Positions 26,501-38,500 of a stretch of 64,000 nucleotides of DNA are shown one piece after another. The notes under the pieces were generated by a model that was given only the letters and a program-made list of their open reading frames with translations, was not told the origin of the DNA and made no database searches. The position numbers were made by a program, and so were the translations under genes. How positions within the stretch are numbered: position 1 is the first letter of the stretch; every line of letters begins with the position of its first letter. This DNA comes from Theropithecus gelada (lineage: Eukaryota > Chordata > Mammalia > Primates > Cercopithecidae): NCBI RefSeq assembly GCF_003255815.1, contig NC_037682.1, positions 14,288,301 to 14,352,300 on the forward strand, written 5' to 3'.

Positions 26501-29500
26501 TGCTGTAGTTAGTTTCAAATATGGAACGGTCACATGTATGTATACACTAGAACGGAAACAGTGAGCAATCAATCAGTGTTCTTTGGTTTTAATTCATGAA
26601 TATATTCTTGGTAAGTGACTGTTGTGTACCAGATAACTCTGGAAAGGATTATGTTATGTTTCACCTATTGGCATCATAGAAAGAACACTGCAGTTAAAGT
26701 TGGAAGTGTACTGGGTTTTTGTCCAAGCTTATTCAGTTAATAGCTGAGTGTCTTTGGGCAAGTCACCTCTCTAAGCCTGATAAAATGGGAATAAAAATTA
26801 CATTGTCCTACCTATGGATTAATTTAGTTCACAGATATTTACTGGGCACTATTCTGGGTGCTGAGGAAACTGATGGATATTAATAGTTGATTTGTAAAAT
26901 GTAAACACCACATTGTAAGGCCATACACCATAGTGGTTAAAAGCATGGACTCTAGAACCAAGCTGCAAATCATGTCTTTTCCATTTCTGAGTCTGTAACT
27001 TAAGGCACGTTATTTAACCTTTCTACGCTCAGTTTCTTTATCTGTAAAAATGGAGATGATAGTAGTAGTTTTCTCTTTGGATTGCCTTTTTTTTTTTTTC
27101 CTTTTTGAGACAGAGTCTCACTCTGTCGCCCAGGCTGGAGTGCAGTGGTGTGATCTCAGCTCACTGCAACCACCACCTCCTGGGTTCAAGCGATTCTCCT
27201 GCCTTAGCCTCTTAAGTAGATGGGATTACAGGTGCAGGCTACCTCACCCGACTAATTTTTTGTATTTTTAGTAGAGATGGGGTTTTACCATGTTGGCCAG
27301 TCTGGTCAAGGAAAGTGTAATTATTTTACTATCTTTTTTTTTTTTTTGAGACAGAGTTTCACTCTTGTTGCCCAGGCTGAAGTGCAATGGCGAGATCTTG
27401 GCTCACCACAACCTCCGCCTACGGGGTTCAAGTAATTGTCCTGCCTCAGCCACCGGCATAGCTGGGATTACAGGCATTTGCCACTACACCCGGCTAATTT
27501 TGTATTTTTAGTAGAGACGGGGTTTCTCCATGTTATTCAGGCTGATCTTAAACTCCCAACCTCAGGTGATCCGCCCATCTCGGCCTCCCAAAGTGCTGGG
27601 ATTACAGGCATGAGCCACCGTGCCCAGACTATTTTAATATCTTTGCCTGGTAGAATGGAGGTCAGAGAGAGACAAAGAATGGTGGTTTGAGGAACTTTTT
27701 AAGTTATTTCATATGGTTTTCCACATTAAAAAAAAGCTCAGTCTTTCTATAATAAGTTTGTATTCTTTTGTCTTTTTCTAGTAGTCAGTCCTAAACAGTG
27801 AAATTGTTTAACTAATACTCTGGTTCTGACCCAGCATGCTGTGGCCTGCTTTTGTCTCCCTTCTTAGACCTACAGCTTACTCCTTGATGTGGAGGACTAT
27901 GAAAGACGTTATCTCCTATGTCTAGAAGAAGAGCGACCTGCCCTAATGGATGAGAGAAAGCACAAAATTTGTAGCATGTATGACAACTTGAGGGGGAAAT
28001 TGCCTGGACAAGAGAGGTAAGCATTATGCACTTTGAGGAAAACATTAAACTAACTGGACTCCTTCCTCTGTCATAACTGGACTTCATACATTTCTGCTTC
28101 TTAGGTACACTCCCTACCATCTCTGTAAGCTCAGAATCTATCCTTTTAGCCTAACTCAAATGCCACTTTATTTAAAATATGAATTATCTTTTCCAGTGAG
28201 GAAAGAAGAAAAACCTCTTTATCCTGAATTTATCATTCAACAAATACATAGTATCTTCCAGGGACAGTGCTAGGGGCTAGAGATATAGTGGATAACATTA
28301 TTGGGTTCTTGTTTTTGTGCTTACAGATTGCACCTGATTTATGATTACTAGCATGTTTAACCTTGTAATCTTTATTATTATTAAGATCAGATATACAAAC
28401 ATTTATACTTCCTGGGATTTCCACAAAATATTTATATCCTGTTGAAACCATTCAGTCTTCCAATGAGGAATCCCTCTCCTACCCCATTATCTGCAAAAGA
28501 ATCTTGCTCATGTTAAATGTTCTGTAAATCTTAAATACTTATTTGATATATTCAAGAGAACTACAACTTCTAATAACTCCCTTTCCTTTTACCCGTTCAA
28601 GAGAATCGCTGATCCTTCTAAGCCAGGACATACACAAAACCAAACATAAGAATAAGCACTTCCGCCGGGCACAGTGGCTCACGCCTGTAATCCCAGCACT
28701 TTGGGAGGCCGAGGCGGGCGGATCACAAGGTCAGGAGATCGAGACCACGGTGAAACCCCGTTTCTACTAAAAATACAAAAAATTAGCCGGGCGCGGTGGC
28801 GGGCGCCTGTAGTCCCAGCTACTTGGGAGGCTGAGGCAGGAGAATGGCGTGAACCCGGGAGGCGGAGCTTGCAGTGAGCTGAGATTGCGCCACTGCACTC
28901 CAGCCTGGGCGACAGAGCGAGACTCTGTCTCAAAAAAAAAAAAAAAAAAAAGAAAAAAGAATAAGCACTTCCTTTTCAACACACCTTGTCTGGAGTTAGG
29001 CTGACAGGGAACTGGTTGAATAAATGGTTTATCCATAGATTGGAATGTTATCTAGCCATTAAAATGTATGTGGTTGAAATATATTTATTGACATAGAAAT
29101 AAGTTGTTGAGTGAAAAAAGTCAAGGTAAAAAACCATATGCATTCTATGAGCCCATTGTTTTATGAAAGAAAAAAATATGTAATACAAAGCAAAATGTTG
29201 TTTAAAATGGTAACACTAATTAACTCTGAGTTGATGAATGTTTTTCTTTTTTTTTTTTTTTTTTTTTTAAAGCTATTGCTCTGTTAACCTATGTTATTTG
29301 TATGGTTACTTAAAAGTTAAGAGAGGGAGGCCAAGCACTTTGGGACCCTGAGGGGGTGGATCACTTGAGGTCAGGAATTCAGAGACCAGCCTGGCCAACA
29401 TGGTGAAACCCTGTCTCTAGAAAAATACAAAAATCAGCTGGTCATGGTGGCAGGCATCTATTGTCCCAGCTGCTTGGGAGGCTGAGGCAGGAGAATCACT

Positions 29501-29581
29501 TGAATCCAAGAGGTGGAGGCTGCAGTGAGCCAAGACAGCGCCACTGCACTCCAGCCTGGGTAACAAAGTGAGACATTGTCT

Positions 29582-29612
<31 letters not shown>

Positions 29613-32515
29613 AGAAAAAAAGTTAAGGAAATTAGTGCATACAGTTGGCCAAGTTTTTTTTTAACCATATAATTTGTGAAATGATGATTTTCTACATTTG
29701 TAAAACCTGAAAATTTACTTTTTATTTGGTTGAGATTTGGAGAAGTAATTCCTACTAATTTATTTTATTGTAGAATGAAAATGAATGCAGTATATTCATT
29801 CAGTAACATCTAAGAGGAAAAAAATGAGGGTTTCTTAATTGTTCTTGCTGACCTAAGTTGGCATTTTTCTTCCGTTGCAGGCCTAGTGATGACCACTTTG
29901 TACAGATCATGTGTATCCGAAAAGGGAAGAGAATGGTTGCCCGTATTCTTCCTTTCCTCTCCACAGAGCAAGCAGCTGACATTCTCATGACAACAGCCAG
30001 GAACCTCCCTTTCCTTATCAAGAAGGATGCACAAGATGAGGTGACTATGCAAGATGGGACATCTTGCCTTTGAGTCTTTATAACTGATAAGATTTCTAGA
30101 ATGCAAACTTATTTTCCTCTCCTCTTCCCTTTTGTATTTTTGTCTAATCTTTGGCCGTGTGATTTGATTATTTAAAACAAAACCTTTAGTATTTCAGGCC
30201 TATATTTTTAATCCCATATTTGGTCAAACAGACTACGTTTCTAAACATGAGAAAAACAACAATTCCCTCTTACTTGACATAGTTGTGAAGATGTGGTCTG
30301 TATCAGAATTACTTGTGTAGATAAGTCAGTTCCACCCCAAACTGCTGAATCAGAATTTACAGAAGGATTAGGGTTTTTGTATCTTAGTCTCCAACTGAAT
30401 CTGATGTTCACTGAAGTTTGAAAACTTTTAGTCTTGGTTACTTTGCTAGATATAAAGTATCATTATTGGTCTGTTATCAGTAGCTTAACATTAGCCTGTA
30501 GACTTAGTTAAATGGTATCCCACAGCAGTTGAGCTAGTCCCCTTTTGGTTTCTTTTTTTTTTTTTTGAGACAGAGTTTTGCTCTGTCACACAGGCAGGAG
30601 TGCAATGGTGTCATCTTGGCTCACTGCAACCTCTGTGTCCCAGGCTCAGGTGATTCTCCCACCTCCTGAGTAGCTGGGACTACAGGCATGCGCCACCATG
30701 CTCGGCTAATTTTTTTACCTTTTGTAGAGACGGGGTTTTGCCACGTTGCCCAGACTGGTCTCAAACTCCTGGACTCATGCAGTCCTCTTGCCTTGGCCTC
30801 CCAAAGTGCTAGGATTACAGGCTTGAGCCACTGCGTCCAACCCGAGCCAGCCCCTTAAATAATTTTTATCATGATCTAAACTGGGCTGGAATTTTAACAT
30901 GGTTATCACATGTGCAAGTTAATTCTTGGTTAGAGTTTTTCTCTCCTTATCCTTGTCATAGCACACCTGAAAGATGAGCAAAATTTAGAATAGTCTTAAG
31001 AAGTTCAAAATAAGAAATTGATAAAAGTAGGACAAAGGATGAATATTAGTGCAAGATTCAGAGTAGTGAAATATATGAGAGTGAACCTGTTATAGACTAC
31101 AAGTTGAGTAATAACCATCTAAGTAATGAGTCCCCAGAAAACACAGAACACCAGAATACCTTCTAAATGGTATGCTACAAAAGGGAAACTATTCCTTCAT
31201 AGATCCTTGAAATGTTAGCATCTGCAGAAGAAATGAAAGAGAAGTTTAGGTCTCATTGAAAGCAGTGAAGTGGGTTGGGACAAGTATATATTTAAAAGAT
31301 TTGGCTGGGCACAGTGGCTTACACCTATAATCCCAACACTTTGGGAGGCTGAGGCAAGTGGATCACTTGAGGCCAAGAGTTCAAGACCAGCCTGGAGCAA
31401 CATGGTGAAAACCTGTCTCTACTAAAACTAGAGGAAAAAAAAAAAACCAAAAAACTGAGCCGGACACAGTAGTGTATGCCTATGGTCCCAGCTACTCAAA
31501 AAAAAAAAAAAAAAAAAAAAGATTCCACAAATGAAAAATGAGTTGGGGAAAAGTTCCAGTATTTGAGGTTTATCCTAGAAAATAGAAGACCAGACTAAAA
31601 AAGTAACAGCTACCTTAGAGCATGTAAATTGTATGCAGTGTAATGGGCACTTGTAATCCCACCAGAGCTCTTCTGTGGAAACAAGTTTGGGAGATATTTG
31701 CTGAATACTTCTATGTGCCAGGCACTATTTTACCTCCTAGAAATACAGCACCTAGTTCTAGGTGCTAAAAGATAAGAGTACAAAAATGCCTGCTTTCGTA
31801 GAGCTTACCTGCTAGGGAGGAAAGTTTGGCTAAATATCAAGGCTGATTTTTTACCTGTATGTTTTAAGGAGTAATAAACCATATCTCTAAATACCATTTT
31901 CTTGAAGTAATAGCTGGTTCTAGGTCTGAATCATGAAATGTACAAGATATCCTGGAATATATCGTGCCAGAAAGCAAGAAGTTAATAGATTACTAGTGTC
32001 CTGTCTAAAGGATGCACAAACTAATTTCAAGGGACTCACATTGGCCAAAAGTGGAATAATTTTCATCAGAAAGAACAATTACAGCAGTAGATTGAAATAT
32101 ATCAAATATATTTAATGAGTTAATAATGTTTAAGCATATATTGATCTCCTTTGGAGACTACTAGACCATCAACTCACTATTCAGAAAATTGGTAAATAAA
32201 GGAAAAGAAAAGCATTTATCCTGCCTTTCCATTAAAACCAAATGTCATGGTAATCAGACAGTTGATAATACAAAGTTCTTCTTTGTAGAAGAATTTTCGC
32301 TAATAAATACAAAAGAAATGATAAAATTAGAAAATAACTGTTTTCACAAACCTCAATGGAAAAGCAGTCAATCTAGACAGTGCTCATTACTGGCTGCTAA
32401 AAGCATTAGGTAAAAAGTGGATGGGGAACTTTACAGTGGTTGGAGCAGCCTGGCAACACGTGAACCCGCTGATGAACTCTTAACACCTCTAAGAGTGGGA
32501 CAACCAAGCACTGTG

Positions 32516-32546
<31 letters not shown>

Positions 32547-35500
32547 CAAAAGGAAACAGAGTCTTCCTATGTTTCCAGGCTTGTCTCAAGCTCCTGGGCT
32601 CAAGCAATCTTCCCATCTCTGCTTCCTAAAATGCAGGGATTATGGGCATGAGCCACCATACCTAGCTCTTCTTGACATAATGCAATGGAAAACACACAAG
32701 TTCTATCCATGACGTTTTCTCACATGTCCCTCCCACACCCTACTGAACCTGAATCAAATAAACCTGTTATTCTAACTATCCGTTTAGGAGGGAAACAAAG
32801 GATAGCAGAACCTGCTAAGTGATACTGCCAACATGCAGTTTGCCAAATTCAAACTACAGAACAAATGACCCAGTTTCTTTAACAGTTAAATAACAAGAGA
32901 AAAGGGCCAGTGGCAGAGGACCTGTTAGAGAGATTTTAAAAACCTTACCAGGCAAATGCAATGTGTGGATCTTGTTTGAACCATAATTAGCACAATAATG
33001 GTTCTAATACAAAGTTCAGCTGCTAAAAGACATTTTTAAAGGCATTTGGGGGAATTTGGATTTGGAACAGACACTAGATGATATTTTAAAATTATTTCCT
33101 GAGAAATGTTCTATGAAAAAAAATTATTATTTATTTTGTTAGGTATGATATTGTGAGAGATTTTGTTAGAAATACAAACTGATGTATTTTGGGATGAAAT
33201 GATATGATACAGGAGGAATATGGATTTAATAAGACTGGCAAAATGTTGTTTGGTTGACGTTGAAATTGGGTGGTGAGTACATCAATGTCATTATGCTGCT
33301 GTTTGTATTTTCGTGTATGTTTTAAAATGACCATAATAAAAGCTTTTTTTATTTATAGTAGTAGACCACAAAAAATATTTTACTCCCCATTTGCGGGTGC
33401 CATTTAAAGTAAAACCAGCCATCACTTTATACCGTGGGCATTGATTGTCTGGAAGCACTCTTGATTTCCTTTGTTGTGTTATAACCTAGTTATTTATATT
33501 AATAGTTCTGTATTCTAACTTTCCAGTTGGCTACATGACAAAAGAAATAAATGACTAGAAGACTGGAATTCAACAGCCTTGGGTTCTGGCTCTAGCTGCT
33601 GGCTGTGTAACTCCAAACACTGAGTTTCTCATCACTTTATAGATTCTCTAAAAATCTATAAAAATTGGCTAATTATTTCTCTTCTTCCTCATTGAGCTTT
33701 TATAAGAATAAGAGAAAATACAATTAAATCTGAAAACACTTCTTTTTTTTTTGAGACGGAGTCTTGCTCTGTTGCCCAGGCTGGAGTGCAGTGGCGCAAT
33801 CTTGGCTCACTGCAAGCTCCACCTCCCAGGTTCACGCCATTCTCCTGCCTCAGCCCCCTGTGTAGCTGGGACTACAGGCGCCCGCCACTGCACCCGGCTA
33901 ATTTTTTTGTATTTTTAGTAGAGACGGGGTTTCACCATGTTAGCCAGGATGGTCTCGATCTCCTGACTTCGTGATCCTCCTGTCTCGGCCTCCCAAAGTG
34001 CTGGGATTACAGGCTTGAGCCACCGTGCCCGGCCACTGAAAACACTTCTTTTGAGACAGGGTGGGTCTCACCCTGTCACCCAAGCTGGAATGTGGTGGTG
34101 CATTCATAGTTCAATGTAACCTTGAACTCCTAGACTCAAGCAAACCTACCACCTCAGCCTACTGAGTAGCTGGTGACTACAGGTGAAATTTTTTTATTTG
34201 TTGTAGAGATGAAGTCTCACTACATTGTCCAGACTAGTCTTGAACTCCTGGCCTGAAGTGCTCTTCTGCTTGGCCTTTAACCTATCTTAGAGTGCTTCTC
34301 ACAGTATATTGAAATTGCCAATTAACCCATATCTCCTCCGCTGTACTTTAGATCCCTGAGGTTCTGTGTCCTGTTTGCCATTTGTTTTTAGCCCATGGGG
34401 CCTGGCAGAGTGTAAGCATTTAAGAATATTTATGGGATGAGTTAAAATATTGATGTTTTAGCATAACTCTCGGTATGTATTTGCGAGTGATTTTTTTTTA
34501 CACCCTTGGTTCACACAAGTCGTGGTGTTTTGAGATGAAAAAGTTCTCAGTAGATAGCTTAGAAGTCATTGTTAAGACTCTAGTCATATCTGCCAGACTT
34601 GTGCCTTAAGTGGTTGAATATGCAAATGAGCATCCTTCCATCCATGCCCCTGATGGAGGGTAACTGAAGTAACACATGCCAGGATATAATGCTTTTATTT
34701 ATTTTTTGTAGGTGCTGCCATGCTTACTGAGTCCCTTCTCTCTCCTCCTCTATCATCTTCCATCAGTGACTATCACCAGCCTTTTGCAACAGCTAATGAA
34801 CCTACCTCAAAGTGCAGCTACACCAGCACCCTCCAATCCTCACCTCACTGCTGTGCTCCAAAACAAGGTGATCTTGCCCTCTTCAGTCCTTGAACTTTGT
34901 GAAGTGTCTTAATTTGCATTATAGATTAAAATAATGGCTGCTGTATCTCTAGCAACTTGTGAAAAAGGCTTCTTTCAGTCAAGAGTTACATTAAGCTCCT
35001 AGTAACAGAGGCTAGAAATAACAGTGGTTTCAACCAAATAGGATTTTATGTGTCTGGTGTGAAATAAATTTGATTTAGTAGCTCCACAGTCATCAGGGAT
35101 CCAGGCTTTTTCACTTTTTTTCCTCTGCCATTCTTAGCAGTGGCTTCCATGTTCATTATTCCTCATGGTCCAAGATGGCTGTGGAATTCAAGATTCAGCT
35201 TTACATCAAGAAGGATGGATGGATTTTGGAGGGCAAAAAGGTGTGGACCAGCTGCCCATCTTCCTTATTGAGACTTTTTCCAGGAGTTCTAACCAAAAAC
35301 TTCTACTTACTGTTAATAGCCAGGACATTGTCACATGGCCACACCTAAGTGCAGGGAAGGCTAGAAAATACCTTCTAGTTTGTGCCATTGTCATGACACA
35401 TAAGAGTTCTGATAATGGGTAGGAAGGCATATTAGGTAGGCATTTAGCAGTCTCTGTCATAGTAGAATCATCCATTTCATACTTTATTTGCATCAGGTTA

Positions 35501-38500
35501 AAGATTCAGAGATTCCTAGGAGAAGCATTATATGAAGTGAAGAATATGAATTTTTAGTCCTTGCCTGCTACTGTCTAGCTTTGTGACCTTGGACAGATGA
35601 TACCACATTGCTGAATCAGTTTCCTGGTCTATAAGATGGAGGTGATGATTAGACTTCATAGAGTTGTCCTGGTACTTAAATGAGATAACAGTTGTAAGTG
35701 CTTCGATATAATACCTGGTACATAGTAGTTACTCATTAAGGGCCATTCTATGTATAGTAGAGATGAAAAAGTGGTCTCAAGGCCTCTTGCTCCTTTGCAC
35801 CTGAAAACCTGCCAAAGCATGACACTAAAGGGTGGTATATCAGAGGCAGAAGAAGTGACAGTGCCTCCGGGGACATTAGATGGGGTTCTGGAGTGATCAG
35901 GAATGTGCCTTTCTGTTATTTGGTCTCTTAGTTTTAATTTTAGTAAAGGCAGTAGTAGTTTTTTTCTGAGAATAACATGAAAAGGGATTTTTTTTTTTTT
36001 TTTAATCAGGGTCTGCTCTGTCACCCAGGCCAGAGTGCAGTGGCAAGATCTTGACTCACTGCAACCTCTGCCTCCTGGGCTCAAGCCATATTCGCACCTC
36101 AGCCTTCCAAGTAGATGGAACTACAGGCACGTGCCACCACGCCCAACTAATTTTGTGTATTTTTTGTAGAGGTGGGGTTTCGCCATGTTGCCCAGGCTGG
36201 TCTCTATCCGCCGTCCTCGGCCTCCCAAAGTGTTGGGATTATAGGCATGAGCTACTGTAACTGGCCATGAAGGGAAATTTTGTAGAAAAGTGAGGTTACC
36301 TGTCCTCTGAGTGAGCTTAGAAAGTTGGGATGGAATCCCACAGTACTGCCAGCCTTCCTTTTATGGTCCATTTATAGCTATGAGTCATATATTTAACCTA
36401 GATCTTGTCCCTATTTGTATTTTCTTTTTTGAGACAGGATCTCACTCTGTCACCCAGGCTTCAGTGCAGTGGCACAGTCATAGCTCATTGCAGCCTCAAC
36501 TTTCTGGACTCAAAGTGATCCTCCCACCTCAGCCTTTTAAGTAGCATGTGCCACCATGCCCAATTGACTTTTTTTTTTTTTTGAGACAGAGCCTTGCTCT
36601 ATCACCCAGGCCAGAGTGCAGTGGTAATATGTTGGCTCACTGCAACCCCTGCCTCCCAGGTTCAAGCGATTCTCCTGCCTCAGCCCCCCAAGTAGCTGGG
36701 ATTACAGGTGCCCACCACCACACCGGGCTAATATTTGTATTTTTAGCAGAGACGGAGTTTCACCATGTTGGCCAGGCTGGTCCGGAACTCCTGACCTCAC
36801 ATGAGCCTGCCTCAACCTCCCAAAGGGCTGGGATTACAGGTGTGAGCCACCATACCCAGCCTCCGATTGATTTTTATATTTTTTGCAAAAACAGGGTCTC
36901 ACTATGTTGCTCTGGCTGGTCTTGAACTCCTGGACTCAAGTAGTCCTGCCTTCACCTCCCAAAGTGCTGGAACTACAGGCATGAGCCACCATGCCCATGC
37001 CCAGTCCCCTGTTCATTTTTTTTTTTTCTTTTGAGACAGAGTCTCCCTCTATCGCTCAGGCTGGAGTGCAGTGGCATGATCTCAGCTCACTGCAAACCCC
37101 GCCTCCTGGGTTCACACCATTCTCCTGCCTCCCCAGTAGCTGGGACTACAGGCACCCGCCACCACGCCCAGCTAATTTTTTGTGTTGTTTAGTAGAGACG
37201 GGGTTTCACTGTGTTAGCCAGGATGATCTCGCTCTCCACCCGCTTTGGCCTCCCAAAGTGCTGGGATTACATGTGTGAGCCACTGCGCCTGGCCCATAAT
37301 TTTATCCTATGCCCCAAATACTACATTTCCTGATTTTACTGTCTACTAAATAAAACACATTTTTATATATTACTTTTTTTTTTTTTTTTAAGATGGAGTT
37401 CCACTCGTGTTGCCCAGGCTGGAGTGCAATGGTGTGATCTTGGCTCACTGCAACCTCCATTTCCCGGGTTTGAGCAATTCTCCTGCCTCAGCCTCCCAAG
37501 TAGCTGGGATTACAGGCATGTGCCACCATGCCTGTCTAATTTTCTATTTTTAGTAGAGATGGGATTTCACCATTTTGGTCAGGCTGGTCTCAAACTCCTG
37601 ACCTCAGGTGATCCACCCACCTCGGCCTCCCAAAGTGCTGGGATTACAGGCATGAGCCACCACACCTGACCATTTTTATATATTTCATACTCTAAAGCAT
37701 GTTTCTGAATTTTAATTATAGATACGGTATATACGTCTGTTTACCCTTTCTCTTTATTTTTTAGATTTTTATTAACATTCTCTCTAAGACTTTATATTTC
37801 CAGATAGAGATGTGCTTTTTAATGAAAAGTTTCCCTTTATACCATGTTTATTTCAGTTGTCCTTATTTGTATATTTTCCTACAGTTTATACCTTGTTTCT
37901 TAATTCAAAATATCTTACTGTATTTAATGGTTTTTCTTTTTTTTTCCTGATTTTAATTTCTGTATCAAAGTTGGTCTTCATTGACTTTCCTTTTTAGCCT
38001 ATTTCAGTTCTCATAAATAAGAGAAAAGTCAAATTCTACATTATCCATGGCAAGGAAAAACCATCTGTTAACCTCAGCATGGGGAACAGAGAGGCGTGTT
38101 GGACACCATGACTTTCCGTTTCTGTTGGCTGCGCCTGGCCACTGCTATCCCAGAAAAAAACCTGGAGAGAGACATAGCCTTTCAACTCATGCTTGTCTGA
38201 TCTTTGCCTGGTTTCACAGAAAAGCACAGTGGTGAGGTCATTTTGATTTAGAGCCGTTCCCCATCTGATGCCAGGATCCCTTTAACAGTGGTGGAGGAGG
38301 TCTAGACGCAGTGTTGAGTTTGATTCCCTCTGTCTTCTCTCGTAGTTTGGCCTGTCACTGCTCCTTATCCTCCTGAGCCGTGGTGAAGACCTACAGAGTT
38401 CAGACCCTGCTACAGAATCAACGCAAAATAATCAGTGGTCAGTGTGGACTGTTTCTTCTCTTATTTTAAGTTATTTGAGGTAATCTTTTAAATTTTTGTC

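Noticed and set aside
37016..37671. Regular repeat array that could look like CRISPR
   Set aside because: The regularity comes from serial Alu insertions. Repeat units are about 300 bp, with no short direct repeats and spacers and no cas genes; the DNA is vertebrate.
38041..38345. Possible extra exon or processed pseudogene before PATL1 exon 17
   Set aside because: Both strands show short open frames (about 62 codons), but neither resembles a known protein or keeps frame with PATL1.
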